Of a stretch of DNA of 64,000 nt, positions 57,047 to 64,000 are shown piece after piece (within the stretch, counting starts at the first letter, position 1; the number at the start of each line of letters is the position of its first letter). A model generated the notes under the pieces. It was not told where the DNA came from and ran no database searches. It saw nothing but the letters and a program-made list of their open reading frames with translations. The translations under genes were made by a program, and so were the position numbers. Origin of the DNA: Microcella sp. (GTDB lineage Bacteria; Actinomycetota; Actinomycetes; Actinomycetales; Microbacteriaceae); NCBI RefSeq assembly GCF_019739195.1, contig NZ_JAHHDS010000003.1:186001-250000 (forward strand), given 5' to 3'.

Positions 57047-58186
57047 TCACACGGCGAACGCACCCCACCGAGCAAGAGGCACCTTCGTCTCTTCGGGTGA
57101 GAACGAGCCGTGCTGCCCCACCATCGCGAGAGCACTGGGTGTCGCGGTGCGCTCGTCGTAGTAGGCGACTAGACCGCGCGCCGCGACGAGAACGTCGCCG
57201 ATGCGGGAAAGCACGGCGTCATCCACGGCACCGAACCACCCGGCCTCGATCGCCTCTGCACGCGTCACCACCCATGACCGCGCACCCTCGGCCTCGAGCC
57301 AGCGATCGCGCACGAGCTCGGCGTGCGAGGGATCATCGAGGGCCAGCTGCAGGCATCGCGGTTCACCGGCGACGTGCCGCACGCCCGCCCATAGCGCGTC
57401 GTCAGCCGCGAGAACGCGTCGCCGGTGGGCCGGCACATCGAGCATGCCGTGGTCGGCCGTGAGAAGGACGCCTGCGTCTGCGGGCACCTGCGTCTCGAGC
57501 GGCGCGAGGGCACTGTCGAGCTCGTCGAGTCTCGCCAGCCAGCGATCAGACGCGACGCCCTCGGCGTGGCCGGCCATATCGAGCTCGGGAATGTAGACGT
57601 AGACGAGCCGAGGGCCGCCCTCGCGCAGCAGACGCACTGCCGTGCCGATGCGATCGTCGATCGACTTTGCCGCGTCGAATCGGGCGCCCCGCAGCACCGC
57701 GTCGGTGAAGCCGGTCACTCGATACCGCTCGGCCCCGACGACGACAGCCTCCATGCCCGCGCGCCCGGCCTGCTCGAACACCGTGTCGTGCGGTTGCCAC
57801 TCTCGCGGCCGCATCGTGGAATCCCACCCCGACAGCAGTCGCACGACTCGGTCAGAGCCAGGATCGATCGCCGTGTACCCCGTGAGCCCGTGCTGTCCAG
57901 CCGAGCGCCCCGTCGTCAGGGTGGCGAGAGCTGCCGCCGTCGTGGTGGGAAACGGCGCCGTGATGGTCGCCGAGCGCGTCGGCAGTGCCGCGGTCAGGCG
58001 TCGGGCGTGACCTGCTCGTGGGCGCAGCGACGATGCCCCCAGCCCGTCGACAAGGATCACCGCGGCACTGCGCACGCTCGGCAGGCCGAGCACGGAGGGC
58101 TGCCCTTGCATCGCCGCGAAAGAACCGGTCAACACGTCGGCGAGTGACGGGGTGTCGCCGCGCAGCGCCGGTAGCATGGGGGCCAT
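57047..58186 (-). CDS. Alkaline-phosphatase-superfamily phosphodiesterase/nucleotide pyrophosphatase
   Basis: 379 residues. The metal/nucleophile motif VILVDGLGASSL is followed by FPTTTAAALATLTTGRSAGQHGLTGY, with the nucleophilic threonine region, VYVYIPELDMAGHAEG and LLTADHGMLDVP, all features of the type I phosphodiesterase/nucleotide pyrophosphatase family. No signal peptide is seen. Substrate unknown. It is divergent from parC, with start codons only 3 bp apart (ATG 58186 or ATG 58177). It is next to sepH, as in many actinobacteria. Confidence 0.88.
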   Translation of the reverse strand: MAPMLPALRGDTPSLADVLTGSFAAMQGQPSVLGLPSVRSAAVILVDGLGASSLRPRAGHARRLTAALPTRSATITAPFPTTTAAALATLTTGRSAGQHGLTGYTAIDPGSDRVVRLLSGWDSTMRPREWQPHDTVFEQAGRAGMEAVVVGAERYRVTGFTDAVLRGARFDAAKSIDDRIGTAVRLLREGGPRLVYVYIPELDMAGHAEGVASDRWLARLDELDSALAPLETQVPADAGVLLTADHGMLDVPAHRRRVLAADDALWAGVRHVAGEPRCLQLALDDPSHAELVRDRWLEAEGARSWVVTRAEAIEAGWFGAVDDAVLSRIGDVLVAARGLVAYYDERTATPSALAMVGQHGSFSPEETKVPLARWGAFAV

Positions 58187-58189
58187 CTT

Positions 58190-60661
58190 ATGACTCCCCC
58201 TCCCGCCTCCCGCTCGCGCGGTTCGGACCCTGCCGACGCGCCCGTCGGCGAACGCATCGACGATGTCGACCTCGCCGACGAGATGCAGGGCTCGTTCCTC
58301 GAATACGCCTACTCGGTCATCTACTCACGGGCGCTGCCCGACGCACGCGACGGTCTCAAACCCGTTCAACGGCGCATCCTTTACCAGATGGCCGACATGG
58401 GTCTTCGGCCCGATCGCGGTCACGTCAAGTCGGCACGCGTCGTCGGCGAGGTGATGGGCAAGCTGCACCCCCACGGCGACACCGCCATCTACGACGCTCT
58501 CGTGAGGCTGTCGCAAGACTTCACCCTGCGCGTGCCGCTCATCGACGGTCACGGCAACTTCGGCTCGCTCGACGACGGCCCCGCGGCCGCGCGCTACACC
58601 GAGGCGCGCCTGCGGCCCGAGGCGATGGCCATGGTCGACAGCCTCGACGAAGACGTCGTCGACTTCGTGCCGAACTACGACAACCAGCTCACGCAACCCT
58701 CGGTGCTTCCCGCCGCTTTCCCGAACCTGCTGGTCAACGGGGCCAGCGGCATCGCCGTCGGCATGGCGACCAACATGGCGCCCCACAACCTCATCGAAGT
58801 CGCCGCGGCCGCCCGGCACCTGCTCGATCACCCCGAGGCGACGCTCGACGAGCTGATGGCTTACGTGCCTGGTCCCGATCTGCCCACCGGCGGCACGATC
58901 ATCGGCCTCGACGGCGTGCGCGACGCCTACGCCACCGGCCGCGGCAGCTTCAAGACCCGGGCGAAGGTCTCGATCGAGCCGATCACGGCCCGCAAGACCG
59001 GCATCGTCGTCACCGAACTGCCGTATCTCGTCGGCCCCGAGAAGGTCATCGAGAAGATCAAAGACGGCGTGCAGTCGAAGAAGCTCGCCGGCATCAGCGA
59101 TGTCACCGACCTCACCGACCGCCGCAACGGCCTGCGCCTCGTGATCGGCATCAAGACGGGGTTCAGCCCCGAAGCGGTGCTCGAACAGCTCTACCGATAC
59201 ACGCCGCTCGAAGACGGCTTCTCGATCAACGCCGTCGCTCTCGTCGACGGCACTCCCCAGACGCTCGGACTGAAAGAGCTGCTGCGGGTCTACCTCGACC
59301 ACCGCATCCACGTCGTGACGCGACGCAGCGAGTACCGTCTGGCTCGACGGCGTGAGCGGCTGCACCTCGTGGAGGGGCTTCTCGTCGCCATCCTCGACAT
59401 CGACGAGGTCATCCAAGTCATCCGCACCTCCGATGATGCCGACCAGGCGCGCACCCGATTGATCGACGTGTTCGATCTGACGCAGGTGCAGAGCGAGTAC
59501 ATCCTCGAACTGCGGCTTCGGCGCCTCACCAAGTTCAGTCGCATCGAGCTCGAAGCAGAACGGGACCAGTTGCGTGCCGAGATCGCCGAGCTCGAGAACC
59601 TGCTGGCCGACCCCGCGCGCGTGCGGGTCGTCGTCGGCGACGAGCTCGACGCCACCGCAGAGCGGTTCGGCACCCCGAGGCGCACTCTGCTCACCGAGGC
59701 GAGCGCGTCGATCGCGACGCCTCGCAGTCGGGGTGCGGCGGCCGTCTCGCTCGAGATTGCCGATGCCGCGTGCCGCGTGCTCGTCTCGACCACCGGGCGC
59801 GCCGTGCGAGTCGACCTCGCCGATGACGCGGTGATCGTGCCGCCTGCTCGCCGCAGCAAGCACGACGCTCTGCTGAGCACGGTCGACTCGACGACCCGCG
59901 GTGAGCTCGTCGCCATCACCTCGAAGGGCCGCTTCGTGCGTTTCACTCCCGTCGATCTGCCGAGCGTGCCAGCGAACTCGGTGCAGCTCGCGGCCGGCGC
60001 CAAGCTGCGCGACTATCTCGGCCTCACCGACGCGAAAGAACGCGTGCTCGCGATCGTCGACCCGGCGAGCAGCACTCCCCTGGCCCTCGGAACCCGCGAC
60101 GGCATCGTGAAGCGGGTGGCGGCCGGCGGCTGGCCCTCGAGGCCCGACGGTGAGGTTATCGCGCTCAAGACCGGCGACGAGGTGATCGGTGCGGCCCCGG
60201 CCGACGACGCGGCCGAGCTGGTCTTCATCAGCACGGATGCTCAACTGCTGCATTTCGCCGCCGACCAGGTGCGCCCCCAGGGGCTCTCAGCAGGCGGCAT
60301 GGCGGGCATGAAGCTCGGCACGGGGGCACGAGCGGTGTTCTTCGGCGCCGTCGACCCGGCGACGGCATCGGTCGTGACCGTCTCAGGATCAAGCCAGACG
60401 ATCGCCGGCACCGACCCCGGTCGGGCGAAGGTCTCGCTGTTCGATCAGTTTCCCGGCAAGGGCCGCGCGACGGGAGGCGTGCGCTGCCACGCCTTCCTCA
60501 AAGGTGAGGACGTGCTGCACCTGGCGTGGGCGGGCGCGAGCCCGACCGCCGTCGGTGCTGACGGCTCGCTGCGCACACTGCCCTACTCCGGAGCGAAGCG
60601 CGACGCTTCGGGCACCCCGCTCGACTCGCCGATCGGCTCTGTAGGCACCACCCTCGCCTGA
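58190..60661 (+). CDS. parC: DNA topoisomerase IV subunit A (GyrA/ParC family)
   Basis: 823 residues of the type IIA topoisomerase breakage-reunion subunit. Catalytic tyrosine Y136 in [30 protein letters not shown] and [19 protein letters not shown] surround the active site. T98 and D102 are at the quinolone-determinant positions. The C-terminal blade repeats lack the canonical GyrA-box, and the gene faces parE, so decatenase (topo IV) rather than gyrase is favoured. A TAGCAT hexamer 12 nt before the ATG may be the -10 element, lying within the phosphatase gene's first codons. Confidence 0.92.
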   Translation: MTPPPASRSRGSDPADAPVGERIDDVDLADEMQGSFLEYAYSVIYSRALPDARDGLKPVQRRILYQMADMGLRPDRGHVKSARVVGEVMGKLHPHGDTAIYDALVRLSQDFTLRVPLIDGHGNFGSLDDGPAAARYTEARLRPEAMAMVDSLDEDVVDFVPNYDNQLTQPSVLPAAFPNLLVNGASGIAVGMATNMAPHNLIEVAAAARHLLDHPEATLDELMAYVPGPDLPTGGTIIGLDGVRDAYATGRGSFKTRAKVSIEPITARKTGIVVTELPYLVGPEKVIEKIKDGVQSKKLAGISDVTDLTDRRNGLRLVIGIKTGFSPEAVLEQLYRYTPLEDGFSINAVALVDGTPQTLGLKELLRVYLDHRIHVVTRRSEYRLARRRERLHLVEGLLVAILDIDEVIQVIRTSDDADQARTRLIDVFDLTQVQSEYILELRLRRLTKFSRIELEAERDQLRAEIAELENLLADPARVRVVVGDELDATAERFGTPRRTLLTEASASIATPRSRGAAAVSLEIADAACRVLVSTTGRAVRVDLADDAVIVPPARRSKHDALLSTVDSTTRGELVAITSKGRFVRFTPVDLPSVPANSVQLAAGAKLRDYLGLTDAKERVLAIVDPASSTPLALGTRDGIVKRVAAGGWPSRPDGEVIALKTGDEVIGAAPADDAAELVFISTDAQLLHFAADQVRPQGLSAGGMAGMKLGTGARAVFFGAVDPATASVVTVSGSSQTIAGTDPGRAKVSLFDQFPGKGRATGGVRCHAFLKGEDVLHLAWAGASPTAVGADGSLRTLPYSGAKRDASGTPLDSPIGSVGTTLA

Positions 60662-60707
60662 GCGTCTTCACCGCTCTGGCATCGCGGGTCCAGCTCAGCA
60701 TCCCGAT

Positions 60708-60804
60708 CTCCACAATTCAGGAGTCACGCCCGCGAGGTTCGCGTGGACGGGTCAGGCCGGGCGTGTCGTCGCCCTGCAGAATCGCGATCTCCTGAATTGT
60801 GGAG
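60708..60804. repeat. Long inverted repeat between parC and parE
   Basis: A perfect 16-bp pair, CTCCACAATTCAGGAG at 60708-60723 and its complement at 60789-60804, with a nested 8-bp pair (CACGCCCG at 60725-60732, CGGGCGTG at 60758-60765). A small CGCGA/TCGCG hairpin lies inside the nested pair. The rest of the 214-bp gap (60662-60875) has no ORF of note. Because both flanking genes end here, a bidirectional transcription stop is possible, but the AT-rich core inside GC-rich DNA also suggests a dispersed REP-like element. Confidence 0.85.
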
Positions 60805-60875
60805 GCGGGTCGGCCATAGATCGCCGCGAGCAGGATGCCCGAGTCATGCCGGCGTCGAACGCCGTAGGAGTGCCG

Positions 60876-62966
60876 TCAGACGTCGATGCGGTCTCGGTCG
60901 AGGCCCTGCCCGGCGATGATGAAGTCTTTGCGGGGCGCGACCTCGTTGCCCATGAGCAGCTCAAACATCGTCGACGCAGCCTCGGCGTCGCTCACTCGAA
61001 CCCGGCGCAGGGTGCGGTGGGCCCGGCTCATGGTCGTGTCCGCGAGCTGGTCGGCATCCATTTCACCGAGACCCTTGTAGCGCTGGATCGGGTCTTGGTA
61101 CCGCTTGCCCGCCTTCTTCAGTGCCGCGAGAACGCCTTGCAGCTCTTTCTCGCTGTAGGTGTAGATCGTCTCGTTGGGCTTCGAACCCGGGTTCATGACG
61201 ACGACTCGGTGCAGCGGTGGCACAGCGGCGAATACCCGACCGTCGTCGATCATGGGGCGCATGTAACGGAAGAAGAGCGTCAGCAGCAGCGTGCGGATGT
61301 GTGCGCCGTCGACATCGGCGTCGGCCATGATGATGACCTTGCCGTAGCGGGCCTGCTCGAGATCGAACGTGCGACCCGACCCCGCCCCGATGACCTGAAT
61401 GATCGAGGCGCACTCGGCGTTGCTGAGCATGTCGCTCACCGAGGCCTTCTGCACGTTGAGGATCTTGCCGCGAATGGGCAGCAACGCTTGGTACTCGCTG
61501 TCGCGTCCGAGCTTGGCCGTGCCGAGCGCGCTGTCGCCCTCGACGATGAAGAGCTCGCTGTTCGCGACGTCGTTCGACCGGCAGTCGACGAGCTTCGCCG
61601 GCAGCGCCGAGCTCTCGAGCGCATTCTTGCGCCGCTGTGTCTCTTTGTGCGCTCGGGCTGAGATGCGGCTCTTCATCTCAGAGACGACCTTGTCGAGCAC
61701 GAGCGCCGTCTGCGCCTTGTCGTCGCGCTTGCTCGACGAGAACCGTTCGGCGAGACCGCGGGCGATGACGCTCGAGGCGATCGCGCGCACGGCGGGTGTG
61801 CCGAGTATCTCTTTCGTCTGACCTTCGAACTGCGGCTCGGGCAGTCGCACCGTGAGCACGGCCGTCAGACCCGCGAGCACGTCGTCTTTCTCGAGCTTGT
61901 CGGTGCCGACCTTCAGGCGGCGGGCGTTCTTCTCGACCTCGGCGCGCAAGAACTTCAGCAGGCCCTGCTCGAACCCGAGCTGATGGCTGCCGCCCTTGGG
62001 CGTCGCGATGATGTTGACGTACGAGCGGAAAGTCGTGTCGTAGCCCGTGCCCCAGCGCAGCGCGATGTCGACGACGCACTCGCGCTCGAGCTCGGTCGGT
62101 GTCATGTGCCCGAGCGAGTCGAGCACGGGCACCGTCTCGGTGAAGGTGCCGCTGCCGGTGATGCGCCAGGTGTCGGTGAGCGGAGCATCCGGCGCCAGGT
62201 AGTCGGCGTACTGACTGATGCCGCCGTCGAACCGGAACGACTCGGTGAGTGTCGACTCGCCGCGGTCATCAGTGAGCTCGAGCGTGATGCCGGGCACGAG
62301 GAAGGCCGTCTGACGCAGGCGGGCGAGCAGTTCTTCGGTGAGGAAGTTCGCACCCTTCGTGAAGATCTGCGGGTCGGCCCAATAGCGGATGCGGGTGCCC
62401 GTGACGCCCTTGGCGACTTTGGCGACCTTGCGCAACTCGCTACCCGAGACGAACGGCGAGAACGGTGCATCGGGGCTGGGGCCCTCAGGGCCGTCGGCGA
62501 ACACACCAGGCTCGCCACGGTGGAACGACATCGCCCACGTGGCACCGTCGCGGTCGACCTCGACATCGAGTCGTGCGCTGAGCGCGTTGACGACAGAGGC
62601 GCCGACACCGTGAAGACCGCCGGATGCGGCATACGATCCCCCGCCGAACTTGCCCCCGGCGTGCAGCTTGGTGAAGACCACCTCGACGCCGCTCAAGCCC
62701 GTCTTGGGCTCGATGTCGACGGGAATGCCGCGCGCGCGGTCGCGCACCTCGACGCTGCCGTCGGGGTGCAGCCGCAGGTCGATCTGCGTGCCGTGGCCGC
62801 CGAGCGCCTCGTCGACCGAGTTGTCGATGATCTCCCACAGGCAGTGCATGAGCCCGCGCGAATCGGTCGAGCCGATGTACATGCCGGGCCGTTTGCGCAC
62901 CGCCTCGAGACCTTCGAGAACAGACAGGTGGCGGGCGGAGTAGTCGGAGCTGGGCACGAGTGTCAT
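60876..62966 (-). CDS. parE: DNA topoisomerase IV subunit B (GyrB/ParE family)
   Basis: The ATPase subunit, 696 residues. The GHKL domain has MYIGSTDSRGLMHCLWEIIDNSVDEALGGHG and GGKFGGGSYAASGGLHGVGASVVNALS. The transducer follows (HQLGFEQGLLKFL), then the TOPRIM domain with FIVEGDSALGTAKLGR, PIRGKILNVQKA and DADVDGAHIRTLLL. Length and position opposite parC fit topoisomerase IV. The window contains no recF/dnaA-linked gyrase genes. ATG at 62966, upstream of a GC hairpin and tandem repeats. Confidence 0.94.
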   Translation of the reverse strand: MTLVPSSDYSARHLSVLEGLEAVRKRPGMYIGSTDSRGLMHCLWEIIDNSVDEALGGHGTQIDLRLHPDGSVEVRDRARGIPVDIEPKTGLSGVEVVFTKLHAGGKFGGGSYAASGGLHGVGASVVNALSARLDVEVDRDGATWAMSFHRGEPGVFADGPEGPSPDAPFSPFVSGSELRKVAKVAKGVTGTRIRYWADPQIFTKGANFLTEELLARLRQTAFLVPGITLELTDDRGESTLTESFRFDGGISQYADYLAPDAPLTDTWRITGSGTFTETVPVLDSLGHMTPTELERECVVDIALRWGTGYDTTFRSYVNIIATPKGGSHQLGFEQGLLKFLRAEVEKNARRLKVGTDKLEKDDVLAGLTAVLTVRLPEPQFEGQTKEILGTPAVRAIASSVIARGLAERFSSSKRDDKAQTALVLDKVVSEMKSRISARAHKETQRRKNALESSALPAKLVDCRSNDVANSELFIVEGDSALGTAKLGRDSEYQALLPIRGKILNVQKASVSDMLSNAECASIIQVIGAGSGRTFDLEQARYGKVIIMADADVDGAHIRTLLLTLFFRYMRPMIDDGRVFAAVPPLHRVVVMNPGSKPNETIYTYSEKELQGVLAALKKAGKRYQDPIQRYKGLGEMDADQLADTTMSRAHRTLRRVRVSDAEAASTMFELLMGNEVAPRKDFIIAGQGLDRDRIDV

Positions 62967-62997
62967 CGTAGGCGGGTCGACTGACCCGGGCGGGCTG

Positions 62998-63030
62998 CCA
63001 CTCCGGGCTGGCGGGGTGCGCCCGGAGTGG
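62998..63030. repeat. GC-rich hairpin in the parE-DUF7455 divergent region
   Basis: A perfect 10-bp inverted repeat (CCACTCCGGG at 62998-63007, CCCGGAGTGG at 63021-63030) with a 13-nt loop, ending exactly where the 20-bp tandem repeat array begins. It lies upstream of both neighbouring genes, so it is not a terminator for either. Confidence 0.7.
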
Positions 63031-63110
63031 TGAGGGTCGCGCCTACGCGTGGAGGCTCGTGCCTACGCGTTGAGGCTCGTGCCTACGCGTTGAGGCTCGC
63101 GCCTACGCGT
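63031..63110. repeat. Four tandem 20-bp repeats
   Basis: Four head-to-tail copies at 63031, 63051, 63071 and 63091. The last 10 bp (GCCTACGCGT) are identical in all four, and the first 10 vary at three positions (consensus TGAGGCTCGT). No spacers, so not a CRISPR array. Each unit ends in the ACGCGT palindrome. It may bind a protein or simply be a minisatellite. Confidence 0.9.
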
Positions 63111-63129
63111 TCAGCGAAATCGGGGCGTA

Positions 63130-63158
63130 TTGACACGGGAGCGTCGCACCCGTGTGGT
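63130..63158 (+). promoter_or_regulatory. Promoter with overlapping inverted repeat for the DUF7455 gene
   Basis: A perfect TTGACA -35 hexamer at 63130-63135, a 17-bp spacer and a weak -10 (TGTGGT at 63153-63158). A 7-bp inverted repeat (ACACGGG at 63133-63139, CCCGTGT at 63149-63155) spans the spacer, so a dimeric regulator could cover the promoter. The leader to the ATG is about 50 nt and contains GTGAGGGG as a ribosome-binding site. Confidence 0.5.
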
Positions 63159-63213
63159 GCAATGGGGTCTATCGATCAGCTTGTGACGACGACCGACGAG
63201 TGAGGGGCACACC

Positions 63214-63438
63214 ATGACGCAGATCACGACCGAGAACCCGAGCGTCACGACCGCGCCGCTCACCGCGCTCGACCGCTGCGACAGCTGCGGTGCGCAGGCC
63301 TATGTGCGCGCGACCCTCGCGACGGGCGAGCTGCTCTTCTGCGCCCACCACGCTGCTCGCTTCAAAGAGAACCTCGCCGGCACGGCACTCGCCTGGCACG
63401 ATGAATCGAGCCGTCTGCTCGATGAGCGCGGCGCCTGA
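63214..63438 (+). CDS. DUF7455-type small zinc-ribbon protein
   Basis: 74 residues. An N-terminal Thr-rich stretch is followed by a probable zinc site, CDSCGAQAYVRA and LLFCAHHAARF, with two cysteines, then a cysteine and a histidine pair. This small protein is conserved in actinobacteria near sigma-factor and topoisomerase genes. Function unknown. ATG at 63214 behind a strong -35 promoter. Its 3' end overlaps the following gene by 17 bp. Confidence 0.9.
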   Translation: MTQITTENPSVTTAPLTALDRCDSCGAQAYVRATLATGELLFCAHHAARFKENLAGTALAWHDESSRLLDERGA

Positions 63439-64000
63439 GCCCTCGGGCGTTCGTCGCGTCGCCCGCCTGTCGGCTCGCGCGCTCGACGAGGCGCTGAGCG
63501 CGCTCATCACTGAGAACGGCGACGCTGCCGAGGTTGACTTGCGCGCCGACGCCTACGGTCACGGGGCGAACGAGGTCGAGCGTCGCGCGCGTGCGCTCGG
63601 TGTCTCCCGATTCATCCGGGATGCTGATGCTTCGCCCGACGTCGACCGAACCTCGGCCATCTTCGGGTTCAGCCCCGGCCAGCCGCCGTTGCTCTCGCTG
63701 ACTGGTGAAGTCGTCGCTGTCAAGAGGGTGGCCGCTGGCACTGCCGTCTCGTACGGGTACACCTACCGCACCACGGGGGCATCGACGCTCGCCCTCGTGG
63801 GCCTCGGCTATGCCGACGGCGTGCCGCGCAGCGCGTCGAGCACAGCGACGGTGCGCGTGGGCGACCAGCGCGGGCTGATTGCGGGCCGTATCGCGATGGA
63901 CCAGCTGGTCGTCGATCTCGGCGACGCCGAGGCGACGGTCGGCGACGACGCGGTGCTGTGGGACGACGCCGAGTCGTTCGCGGGGTGGTGCGCGGCGACT
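63422..64000 (+). CDS. Alanine-racemase C-terminal-domain protein with reduced barrel, cut by window edge
   Basis: 193 codons visible, open at the right end. Residues about 100-190 match the C-terminal beta domain of alanine racemase: VSYGYTYRTTGASTLALVGLGYADGVPRSAS includes the catalytic-tyrosine region, followed by AGRIAMDQLVVDLGD. The N-terminal TIM barrel is collapsed to about 65 residues, and the PLP-lysine motif (KADAYGHG in true racemases) reads RADAYGHG, so the Schiff-base lysine is replaced by arginine. Probably not a working racemase; a pseudoenzyme or remnant. ATG at 63422 overlaps the DUF7455 gene. Confidence 0.75.
   Translation, partial: MSAAPEPSGVRRVARLSARALDEALSALITENGDAAEVDLRADAYGHGANEVERRARALGVSRFIRDADASPDVDRTSAIFGFSPGQPPLLSLTGEVVAVKRVAAGTAVSYGYTYRTTGASTLALVGLGYADGVPRSASSTATVRVGDQRGLIAGRIAMDQLVVDLGDAEATVGDDAVLWDDAESFAGWCAAT

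Noticed and set aside
63031-63110. CRISPR-like array
   Set aside because: The four repeats are contiguous with no spacers and only 20 bp long, and no cas genes are nearby, so this is a tandem repeat.

Overview
This 64 kb window is a contiguous stretch of housekeeping chromosome from a high-GC Gram-positive bacterium. Gene order, gene families (SepH, DUF3000, DUF3093, DUF3159, DUF3710, DUF4193) and codon use point to an actinobacterium of the Microbacteriaceae type (Micrococcales). The genus cannot be fixed from the sequence alone. There are no insertion sequences, prophage genes or CRISPR arrays, and no gap without a gene exceeds about 250 bp.

Layout: (1) 1-9.0 kb, minus strand: aroC (cut by the left edge), aroE, mltG, ruvX, alaS, a small membrane protein, rpsD and rarA. 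This links the shikimate pathway, cell-wall termination, alanyl-tRNA synthesis and replication-associated repair. (2) 9.1-11.9 kb, plus strand: a membrane-anchored cyclophilin, a DUF349 coiled-coil protein and a small AbiEi-like orphan. (3) 11.9-25.5 kb, minus strand: relA, secF, secD, yajC, ruvB, ruvA, ruvC, a YebC regulator, a two-helix membrane protein, pdxT, pdxS, a HIT hydrolase and thrS. This matches the classical actinobacterial order, except that no phosphatidylinositol/PIM genes lie between the HIT gene and pdxS. (4) 25.5-28.6 kb: a two-gene surface-polysaccharide unit, in which a processive-type GT2 synthase carries an N-terminal MshEN-like domain. (5) 28.65-29.16 kb: tRNA-Val(GAC), tRNA-Cys and tRNA-Gly on minus, tRNA-Val(CAC) on plus. 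(6) 29.2-31.7 kb: an ammonium transporter under a full GlnR operator, followed by a strongly diverged Amt paralogue. (7) 31.75-37.65 kb: a six-gene Mrp cation/proton antiporter operon preceded by a tiny translationally coupled leader ORF. (8) 37.8-48.2 kb: zapE, a sulfurtransferase, sufE, two RibD/DHFR-like reductases, an alpha/beta hydrolase, DUF3000, RNase D and fadA-fadB. (9) 48.2-58.2 kb: dxs, acnA, DUF3159, DUF3710, dut, DUF3093, DUF4193, sepH and an alkaline-phosphatase-superfamily protein. (10) 58.2-64 kb: convergent topoisomerase IV genes parC and parE separated by a large inverted repeat, then a DUF7455 zinc-ribbon protein and an alanine-racemase-like protein cut by the right edge.

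The most interesting points are the degenerate Amt paralogue in place of the usual glnK partner, the MshEN-GT2 fusion that suggests second-messenger control of an exopolysaccharide synthase, the racemase-like protein that seems to have lost its PLP lysine, and a window-wide leaderless promoter format (TANNNT, exactly 6 nt, start codon) at seven genes.
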